The notes under the pieces were generated by a model. It was not told where the DNA came from. It made no database searches and was given only the letters and a program-made list of their open reading frames with translations. Of a DNA stretch of 7,681 nt, positions 1-4,969 are shown piece after piece. Source of the DNA: Deltaproteobacteria bacterium (GTDB lineage Bacteria; Myxococcota; XYA12-FULL-58-9; JAUUZB01); NCBI GenBank assembly GCA_030590185.1, contig JAUUZB010000144.1, positions 1 to 7,681 of the forward strand. Reading direction: 5' to 3'. The translations under genes were made by a program, and so were the position numbers. How positions within the stretch are numbered: position 1 is the stretch's first letter; the number at the start of each line of letters is the position of its first letter.

Positions 1-60
1 CAGGAGGCTCACGATCTGCGCGTTGTAGTCCACGAGGAAATTGAAGATCTGAATGTTCAC
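1..60 (-). CDS. N-terminal fragment of an unidentified protein, cut by the window edge
   Basis: This is an open frame of 20 codons on the minus strand, starting with GTG (complement of 58-60) and running off the window at base 1, so it is 5'-complete and 3'-partial. The visible peptide begins MNIQIFNFLVDYNAQIVSLL, which is too short to assign to a family. A GAGG ribosome binding site (complement of 66-69) lies five bases before the GTG and overlaps the stop codon of the preceding HD-GYP gene. Only seven bases separate that stop from this start, so the two genes are probably co-transcribed and perhaps translationally coupled. The start is inferred from this spacing; the frame is also open further upstream inside the phosphodiesterase gene. 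Confidence 0.5.
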   Translation of the reverse strand, partial: MNIQIFNFLVDYNAQIVSLL

Positions 61-67
61 CGTAACC

Positions 68-1804
68 TCACGGGACAGGGCCGATGGCCCGTTCGAACAC
101 CCGGGCGTCGATAAAGACTTCCAACAACTCGGGGTCGAGCTTCTTCATCTTCGTCTCCGCGTGGAGAATATCGAGGGCCTTTTCGTGGGGGACCGCCTTC
201 TTGTACGGCCGGTCGCTGGCGGTGAGCGCGTCGTAGATGTCAGCGATGGTCATCATCCGCGACTGTACCGGGATTTGATCCGCCAAGAGCTGGCGCGGGT
301 AGCCTAGTCCATCGAGCTTCTCGTGGTGGGCGTAGGCGATCTCCGGCACCCGACGCAGGCTGCGAGTCCAGGGGATTTGCGCGAGGAAACGGAAGGTGTG
401 GGTGACGTGGCTCTCGATCTCGATCCGCTCCTGCGGGTCGAGCGAGCCGCGCGGGATCGAGAGTCGCTGCAGCTCGAGCTCATTGACCATCGGTGCCTCA
501 TTGCCCCGCATGTCGAATTTGAGCTTGGCGACCTCCCGCAGGCGCTCGAAGCCGCCCGAGTCGAGGACCGTTGGTCGGTTGCACTTGTGGATGAACTCCA
601 GGAACTCGTCGAGCTCCGCGAACTCCCGTTCCAACGCGGCGTCGATGTCGGTGGGCAGCTCACCGCCCTCGCGCAGCGCCTCGATCAGGGTCCGCATGAA
701 GCGGTTCTCCCGTTGGGCCCGCAGGGCGGTGAAGCGCGTCTCGATGACGTCGATCTGCCCCGGGTAGAGCTTGTTCGCCTTGGTCAGCACATCCTCGCGC
801 ACACCGACCTTACCGAAGTCGTGCAACAGCGCGGCGTAGCGAATCTCGCGCATGTCTTCGTAGGTAAAGATCAGGTCGCGGTAGCGGCCGGTGGAGATAC
901 GCTCGACGTTCTCGGCGATGCCGGTGGTGAGCTTGGCGACCCGCTCCGAGTGACCAGAGGTCGTCGGGTCCCGACTTTCGATCGCGACCACCGATGCCTT
1001 GACGAATCCCTCGAACAGGCGATCGATCTCCTCATAGAGGATGGCGTTCTCAATGGCGGCCGCGGCGTTGGCGCCGAGCGCTAGGAGGAGCTCCTCATCC
1101 TCGGGGATGAAGCGGTCGCCCTCGACCTCGAGCTTGTTGAGGGCCTGGAGCACCCCGGTGACCTCGTGGTTGGTGGAGAACATCGCCACCGCGAGGATGT
1201 TGCGGGTGTTGTAGCCGGTGTCCCTGTCGACCTGGCGGTTGAAGCGCGGATCGGCGTAGGCGTCCGGGATGTTGATCGTCTTGCCGGTCTGTGCGACCTG
1301 CCCAGCGATCCCCACGCCGACCGGGATGCGGATTTTCTCGTCCTGACCGAGGCCCTGGGCCACCTTGGTCCACAGCTCGTTGCGCTCCCGATCGATGATC
1401 CACAGGGTGCAACGATCCGCCACTACGACCCGAACGGCCTCGTCGAGGATCAGCTTGAGGAGACTGTCGAGATCGCGCTCGGCGGTCATCGCCTTGGCGA
1501 CGTCCAACAGGCTGGTCAGCTTGCTGACCCGACGCTTGAGGGCTGCGGTCTGGTTGCGCGGTGAGCGCTTGCTGGTCGGCCGGCGCCGGGCCACCTTCTT
1601 GGCCGTCTTCTTGGTGGTACTCTTGCTCGTCTTCGCGGTCTTCTTCTGGCGCGCCGTCGTCGTGGCGGCCCGCGGCGCAGCCTTGCCAGCCGTCGCCTTC
1701 TTCTTCACCGTCTTGCGTTTCTTGGCAGGCACGGAACCGGTGGGGCGCCGTCCGGCGATCTTGCCGGTCTTCGCCGACGATCGGGGACGCTTGGAAGTAG
1801 CCAT
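68..1804 (-). CDS. GAF domain plus HD-GYP cyclic-di-GMP phosphodiesterase with a histone-H1-like basic N-terminus
   Basis: The predicted role is hydrolysis of cyclic-di-GMP, controlled by a GAF sensor. From the ATG at 1804 the protein has 578 residues. Residues 2-92 are a low-complexity tail of Lys, Arg, Ala, Thr and Ser. Residues about 89-115 look helical or coiled-coil. A GAF domain covers about 113-257 and carries a complete NKFDE motif (N223, K224, F232, D236, E237), typical of GAF domains that bind cyclic mononucleotides. The HD-GYP domain covers about 270-570: H285, the HD pair in HDFGK (328-332), HHEKLDGLGYP (493-503) and ADIYDALTASDRPY (521-534). These match the metal-binding and GYP signatures, so it should be catalytic. 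About 130-140 residues separate the HDFGK and HHE motifs, more than in a minimal HD-GYP domain. No membrane segment is visible. A GTG 18 codons upstream (1858) is in frame, but it lies in the divergent promoter region, so the ATG is preferred. Confidence 0.93.
   Translation of the reverse strand: MATSKRPRSSAKTGKIAGRRPTGSVPAKKRKTVKKKATAGKAAPRAATTTARQKKTAKTSKSTTKKTAKKVARRRPTSKRSPRNQTAALKRRVSKLTSLLDVAKAMTAERDLDSLLKLILDEAVRVVVADRCTLWIIDRERNELWTKVAQGLGQDEKIRIPVGVGIAGQVAQTGKTINIPDAYADPRFNRQVDRDTGYNTRNILAVAMFSTNHEVTGVLQALNKLEVEGDRFIPEDEELLLALGANAAAAIENAILYEEIDRLFEGFVKASVVAIESRDPTTSGHSERVAKLTTGIAENVERISTGRYRDLIFTYEDMREIRYAALLHDFGKVGVREDVLTKANKLYPGQIDVIETRFTALRAQRENRFMRTLIEALREGGELPTDIDAALEREFAELDEFLEFIHKCNRPTVLDSGGFERLREVAKLKFDMRGNEAPMVNELELQRLSIPRGSLDPQERIEIESHVTHTFRFLAQIPWTRSLRRVPEIAYAHHEKLDGLGYPRQLLADQIPVQSRMMTIADIYDALTASDRPYKKAVPHEKALDILHAETKMKKLDPELLEVFIDARVFERAIGPVP
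1535..1801 (-). other. Low-complexity Lys/Arg/Ala/Thr segment (histone-H1-like tail)
   Basis: This part of the HD-GYP gene encodes residues 2-90. It is made almost entirely of K, R, A, T, S and P, with recurring KK, TAKK and KKTAK patterns, and has no acidic residue. The composition resembles eukaryotic linker-histone tails and bacterial H1-like nucleoid proteins (AlgP, HctB, or the tail of mycobacterial HupB). Such tails bind nucleic acid or other polyanions. A signal-peptide reading is excluded because there is no hydrophobic core. Binding to DNA, RNA or polyphosphate is inferred from composition only. Confidence 0.85.
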
Positions 1805-1820
1805 GCCCCGGTAATAATAT
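1791..1820 (+). promoter_or_regulatory. Candidate promoter for the ComEA-like gene
   Basis: TTGGAA (1791-1796) and TAATAT (1815-1820) are separated by 18 bases and each match the sigma-70 consensus at four of six positions. The -10 box lies in GTAATAATAT (1811-1820), the most AT-rich stretch nearby. The -35 box falls inside the start of the divergent HD-GYP gene. A transcript would start near 1827 and give a 5' leader of about 58 bases. The call is from pattern only. Confidence 0.35.
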
Positions 1821-1840
1821 GCGCCAGTCGGTTTGCGCAA
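1814..1840 (-). promoter_or_regulatory. Candidate promoter for the HD-GYP gene, overlapping the divergent one
   Basis: On the minus strand, TATTAT (1819 down to 1814) matches the -10 consensus at five of six positions. Upstream, TTGCGC (1840 down to 1835) is a weak -35 with a short 15-base spacer. The start point would be near 1807, a few bases before the ATG at 1804, implying a leaderless or nearly leaderless message. TTGCGCAA (1833-1840) is a perfect 8-base palindrome and could be an operator half, although such a short palindrome can occur by chance. Confidence 0.3.
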
Positions 1841-1884
1841 GCTACTGGCCCGTCGCACATCGCCGGCCGAGGGAACACAGCGAG

Positions 1885-2391
1885 ATGAGTCGAGAGAAAC
1901 TGTTCGGCACAGGCAACGTCGCCCGGGGGTTGGCGCTGATCTCAGGCCTGGGGCTCGCTGGGGTCGCCGCTGGCCAACTGTTTGGGGCCCTCAGCGGCGC
2001 CACCCGCACCTCGGTGGCGGTGTGTGATACTCCGATCGAGATCACCGACGCGGCCGGGACTCGCCTCGGGTGCGCCGACGAGCCGGAGGTCGCGGCCTGT
2101 GGCCCGTTGACCGCGGGCCTGCGGGTGAGCCTGCCCGGCTGCGAAAAACGGAGGATGGGCGCGACCGCCCGGATGCTCGAGGGCCTACCCCTGGACCTCA
2201 ACCTCGCCAGCGCAGAGGAGCTGCAGCTCTTGGACGGTATCGGACCGCGAAAGGCGAGCGCCATCGTGGCAGATCGTGAGGCTCGCGGCCCCTTCCACAA
2301 CCTGGGGGAGCTCAGTCGCGTGCGAGGAATCGGCCCGGCCACGGTTGAAAAACTCAGCCCGCACCTGACCATCACGGCCCCCACGCCCTGA
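1885..2391 (+). CDS. Membrane-anchored ComEA-like helix-hairpin-helix protein
   Basis: ComEA proteins bind incoming double-stranded DNA at the outer face of the cytoplasmic membrane or in the periplasm during transformation. From ATG 1885 this protein has 168 residues. It has a short basic start, a hydrophobic segment at about 12-38 acting as anchor or signal, a region with four cysteines (47, 63, 72, 86), and a C-terminal pair of helix-hairpin-helix motifs. The first motif is around LLDGIGPRKASAIV (115-128) and the second around VRGIGPATVEKL (146-157). The PLDLN segment at 102-106 precedes them, as is typical. The start is supported by GAGGGA at 1869-1874, ten bases upstream; an in-frame ATG at 1819 lacks such a site and falls in the promoter. 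A role in DNA uptake is inferred from the domain, and no other competence gene is present. The HhH assignment is strong; the biological role is not. Confidence 0.85.
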   Translation: MSREKLFGTGNVARGLALISGLGLAGVAAGQLFGALSGATRTSVAVCDTPIEITDAAGTRLGCADEPEVAACGPLTAGLRVSLPGCEKRRMGATARMLEGLPLDLNLASAEELQLLDGIGPRKASAIVADREARGPFHNLGELSRVRGIGPATVEKLSPHLTITAPTP

Positions 2392-2394
2392 GCT

Positions 2395-2422
2395 CTCGGG
2401 CGCGCCGCGCGGTGAGCGCGAG
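2395..2422 (+). terminator. GC-rich hairpin after the ComEA-like gene
   Basis: CTCGGGCGCGCC (2395-2406) can pair with GGTGAGCGCGAG (2411-2422) around a GCGC loop. This gives a 12-position stem with two mismatches and one G-U pair, starting three bases after the stop codon. There is no immediate U-run; a C/T-rich stretch follows at 2432-2443. It may end or attenuate transcription before the decarboxylase gene, but it could equally be a chance product of high GC. Confidence 0.35.
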
Positions 2423-2466
2423 CCGATCCAACCCCCTTTCTTTGGTGGCCGCTGCCGTGCGATACG

Positions 2467-3402
2467 TTGCCGGTGAAGACGGATCTCCTGCTCGATGTCG
2501 TGCAACGCCTGCCGCAGGGTGGGCTGTCGCGCGCCTGGGGCTGGCTGGCCCGGCGGCAACGACCCCGGGTGATGGTGGAGGCCCTCAAGCGATCCTTTGT
2601 CCGCTTCACCGGCATCGACATGGGCGAGGCTGGCCGAGAGATTGGCGCCTACCCCACCCTGGAGGCGCTCTTCGTGCGCACCCTGCGCGCTGGCTCCCGG
2701 CGCGTCGACCCGGACCCGACCTGCGTCGTCAGCCCAGTCGATGGCACCAACGGTCAATGCGGGACGGTGGCCGAGGGCACCGCGCTTCAGGTCAAGGGCC
2801 GCCGCTACGGACTGGCCCGGTTGCTAGGCGACGCCGAGGCCGCCGAGCGCTTCGAGGGCGGATCCTACGCCACCTTCTATCTGGCGCCCCACGACTACCA
2901 TCGCATTCACGCCCCCTTCTCCGGCGAGATCCGCGAGGCAATGGTGCTGCCCGGAAGCCTGCTGCCGGTCTTCCCTTCGGCTGTCGACCGCTTTGACGAG
3001 CTGTTCGCCCGCAACGAGCGTTTGATCACCTACATCGACAGCCCAGACGCGGGCCGGATCGCGGTGGTCAAGGTCGGCGCCATGCTCGTCGGCCGGATCT
3101 CGGTATCCTACGACCCAGACATTCACACCAACCAGCGTGGCTCGGCACGGCGCGCGCTGCGCTATGAGCCCCCACGTTTAATGTCCAAGGGTGCGGAGCT
3201 CGGCGCCTTTGAGCTCGGGTCCACCGTCGTGCTGGTGACCGAGCGGTCACGCGTCACCTTCGACTCCCTGACGCCCGGCAACCCCGTGCGTATGGGTGAG
3301 CGGATCGGATTGGTGGCGGCACGCAAGCGCAAGGGCGATCGCCGCAAGCGCAGCGCCGGTGCCCGGTCCAAAAAGCCGGCCAGCCGGGGCTCCCAGGCAT
3401 GA
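2467..3402 (+). CDS. psd: Phosphatidylserine decarboxylase proenzyme with a basic C-terminal tail
   Basis: The enzyme decarboxylates phosphatidylserine to phosphatidylethanolamine at the cytoplasmic membrane. The 311-residue product follows the bacterial type I family: YPTLEALFVR (62-71), the VDG motif with D92, YHRIHAP (144-150) with H145 and H148, FARNER (180-185), and LGST (250-253). Self-cleavage before S252 should give a large beta chain and a small pyruvoyl-bearing alpha chain. D92, H148 and S252 correspond to the Asp-His-Ser triad, so it should be active. After the conserved end (about residue 285) there is an extra basic tail rich in Arg and Lys (286-305), not found in E. coli Psd. 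The start is uncertain: TTG 2467 and GTG 2473 are both possible, there is no ATG, an in-frame stop lies at 2413-2415, and no good ribosome binding site is visible. The gene overlaps the next one by four bases (ATGA). Confidence 0.95.
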   Translation: MPVKTDLLLDVVQRLPQGGLSRAWGWLARRQRPRVMVEALKRSFVRFTGIDMGEAGREIGAYPTLEALFVRTLRAGSRRVDPDPTCVVSPVDGTNGQCGTVAEGTALQVKGRRYGLARLLGDAEAAERFEGGSYATFYLAPHDYHRIHAPFSGEIREAMVLPGSLLPVFPSAVDRFDELFARNERLITYIDSPDAGRIAVVKVGAMLVGRISVSYDPDIHTNQRGSARRALRYEPPRLMSKGAELGAFELGSTVVLVTERSRVTFDSLTPGNPVRMGERIGLVAARKRKGDRRKRSAGARSKKPASRGSQA

Positions 3403-4076
3403 CACGGGTGGCCGACTTCGAGGTGCGCAAGGCGCTGGCCACCTTCGCCCAGAACTCCCAGCTCTTTGCCCTCCTCGACGCCATCGGCATTCACCGCTTC
3501 GCCACCATCGCTTTGATCGAAACGCTCCCCGCCGACGCGGTGATCGTTGAGCAAGGCGAGATCGGCTCAGCCTTCTACCTGATCGCCCACGGCGAGGTGG
3601 CCATTCTGGTCGACTCGGGCGGCGCTTCCCCCAAGGAGGTAGCGCGGCTCGGCGCCGGTAACTTCTTCGGCGAAATCGCCGTGCTCACCCGGCAACCGCG
3701 CACCGCCACGGTCCAATGCACCGAGCCGTCAACGATGATCCGGTTCGAGCGCAAGCAGGTGCTCGAGATCCTCGAGGACTACCCCAAGGTCAAAGAGGTT
3801 CTCGGCGGGGTCGGCCGATTGCGCAGTGAAGCCAACCTCGAGGACGTATTGGGGGAGGGCGGCGGTCTCGCCGATGCCTTAGAGGCGCCGGAGGAAGATG
3901 AAGTGCTGCCAGAGGAGGACGCCCCGGCCGAGATGTCCCTCGACGACCTGCTCCTCTCCCCAGCGAACAACACGCCACCACCGGCCACGCCGGCCGTTCG
4001 AGCGGGGAGCCTCGATGAGTCGGATCTATTTGCCAATGGTGGCCTCGACGACGACGCCCCTACCCAGGAAGAATAA
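3399..4076 (+). CDS. Free-standing cyclic-nucleotide-binding protein with an acidic C-terminal tail
   Basis: This 225-residue protein has a Crp/PKA-type cyclic-nucleotide-binding domain at about 18-135. The phosphate-binding cassette reads FFGEIAVLTRQPRTATV (89-105), with the key Glu (E92) and Arg (R101) in place, so binding of cAMP or cGMP is plausible. There is no DNA-binding helix-turn-helix, kinase or channel domain, so it is not a Crp-type regulator. Residues 143-225 form an acidic, Pro/Ala/Gly-containing and probably disordered tail with 24 Asp or Glu and a single basic residue (R201). It includes short acidic-hydrophobic pieces: NLEDVL (146-151), SLDDLL (180-185) and SLDESDLF (204-211). 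The ATG overlaps the psd stop codon, and the pgeF start follows two bases after this stop, so the three genes are probably translationally coupled. The most likely role is an adaptor that responds to a cyclic nucleotide through the tail; the partner is unknown. Confidence 0.88.
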   Translation: MTRVADFEVRKALATFAQNSQLFALLDAIGIHRFATIALIETLPADAVIVEQGEIGSAFYLIAHGEVAILVDSGGASPKEVARLGAGNFFGEIAVLTRQPRTATVQCTEPSTMIRFERKQVLEILEDYPKVKEVLGGVGRLRSEANLEDVLGEGGGLADALEAPEEDEVLPEEDAPAEMSLDDLLLSPANNTPPPATPAVRAGSLDESDLFANGGLDDDAPTQEE

Positions 4077-4078
4077 TA

Positions 4079-4840
4079 GTGACCGTCCCCCTGCTCACCT
4101 CTCGCGTCTTGACCGAGCCCCCCGGCATCGTGCACGGATTCACCACCCGGGAGGGCGGTCTGTCGGTCGGGAGCTACGCCAGCCTCAACCTCGGGACCCG
4201 CACCGATGATGAGCGCAGCGTGGTGGAAACGAACCGCCGACACGTCCTGACGAGCTTGGAGCGCACCGAGGCGAGCTTCGTTTCCCTGCGTCAGGTCCAC
4301 GGCGCCGACCTGGTCGAGGTCAACCACCTCGCGGGCCGGTCGATACCGGCCGACGGTCTATGGACCCGGGATCCCAAGGCGTTGATCGCGGTGCTGGTGG
4401 CCGACTGCGTCCCGATACTAATCACCGACCAGACCGGCAGCTTCGCCGCCGCCGTGCACGCTGGATGGCGGGGCACCAAGGAGCGAATCGTCGCAAAGAT
4501 GATCGAGCGTCTCGAGAGTGCCGGGATCGAGCCCAGTGAGCTGCGCGTCGCCATTGGTCCGGCCATCGGGCCCTGTTGTTTCGAGATCGGCGAAGAGGTC
4601 GCCGATGAGCTCCGCGGCGCCTACCCGAACGGCGGTGAGGCGATCCGCACGGACGAACGCGGCCGCCGGGTCGCAGATCTCTGGGCGCTCAATGAGCAGG
4701 CCGCGCGCGAGGCGGGCGCCTTGCCCCTCCACACCGACACATTGCGTCACTGCACCCACTGCGACGAGCGCTTCTATTCCCACCGCCGGGATGGCCCTGG
4801 TACGGGGCGGCAGGCGGGCGTGATCGGGCTTCGGGGCTAG
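4079..4840 (+). CDS. pgeF: PgeF/YfiH laccase-domain purine nucleoside phosphorylase (peptidoglycan editing factor)
   Basis: Family members (DUF152, formerly annotated as polyphenol oxidase) are zinc-dependent enzymes acting on purine nucleosides. In E. coli, YfiH/PgeF also keeps L-serine out of the peptidoglycan stem peptide. The 253-residue product has the family length. The motifs are FTTREGG (21-27), SLRQVHG (69-75), ADGL (91-94), VADCVPILI (108-116), HAGWRG (127-132), AIGPAIGPCCFEIG (158-171) and a C-terminal HCTHC...FYSHRRD...TGR region (224-244). The expected metal ligands H74, C110 and H127 are all present. It starts with GTG at 4079, two bases after the previous stop. AGGAAG (4066-4071), inside the end of the upstream gene, is its ribosome binding site. 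It is the last gene of the psd cluster and is followed by a hairpin over its own stop codon. Confidence 0.95.
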   Translation: MTVPLLTSRVLTEPPGIVHGFTTREGGLSVGSYASLNLGTRTDDERSVVETNRRHVLTSLERTEASFVSLRQVHGADLVEVNHLAGRSIPADGLWTRDPKALIAVLVADCVPILITDQTGSFAAAVHAGWRGTKERIVAKMIERLESAGIEPSELRVAIGPAIGPCCFEIGEEVADELRGAYPNGGEAIRTDERGRRVADLWALNEQAAREAGALPLHTDTLRHCTHCDERFYSHRRDGPGTGRQAGVIGLRG

Positions 4841-4856
4841 GGAATACCCGAGCCCC
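4833..4856 (+). terminator. Strong hairpin spanning the pgeF stop codon
   Basis: GGGGCTAGGG (4833-4842) pairs with CCCGAGCCCC (4847-4856) around an AATA loop: nine Watson-Crick pairs and one A-G mismatch. The pgeF TAG stop (4838-4840) lies in the left arm. No T-run follows directly, so it is not a textbook intrinsic terminator. A short GTTTTCTT tract occurs at 4909-4916 after a weak GGGC/GCCC stem (4897-4907). The hairpin probably marks the 3' end of the psd cluster, either as a U-less terminator or by protecting the end of the message. Confidence 0.5.
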
Positions 4857-4914
4857 CGGCGTCGTCCACCTCTGTGGGGGAGCTGGCGGGTCGTGTGGGC
4901 AAGGCCCCGTTTTC

Positions 4915-4943
4915 TTGACCATTCTGCGCCGGCCGGTGACACT
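4915..4943 (+). promoter_or_regulatory. Candidate promoter for the YbgF-like/LysM pair
   Basis: TTGACC (4915-4920) matches the -35 consensus at five of six positions. With a 17-base spacer the -10 position is GACACT (4938-4943), which matches only three of six. Transcription would start near 4950, about 20 bases before ATG 4970. The rest of 4841-4969 holds the hairpin described at the pgeF stop and nothing else I can identify. Confidence 0.35.
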
Positions 4944-4969
4944 TGGGGTGGACAGCTCCGGTTGGCGAC

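Noticed and set aside
323..1084. A 253-codon open frame on the plus strand
   Set aside because: It lies entirely opposite the HD-GYP catalytic and GAF coding sequence, which has clear domain motifs. Its translation has no recognisable domain and reflects codon bias of a GC-rich gene.
1555..1801. Low-complexity DNA suggesting a mobile or satellite repeat
   Set aside because: The repetition follows codon boundaries for Lys, Ala, Thr and Arg in an open coding frame, so it is explained by the basic protein tail.
1819..1884. Upstream ATG at 1819 as the start of the ComEA-like protein
   Set aside because: It overlaps the candidate -10 box, has no ribosome binding site, and would add 22 residues before the membrane segment. 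ATG 1885 has GAGGGA at good spacing.
1842..2621. A 259-codon open frame on the minus strand
   Set aside because: It is antisense to the ComEA-like gene and the start of psd, which have HhH and decarboxylase signatures. Its product is Arg/Ser/Pro-rich without motifs, typical of a GC-rich shadow frame.
3399..4076. A Crp/Fnr-family transcription factor
   Set aside because: The nucleotide-binding domain is followed by an acidic disordered tail, not by a helix-turn-helix, so direct DNA binding is unlikely.
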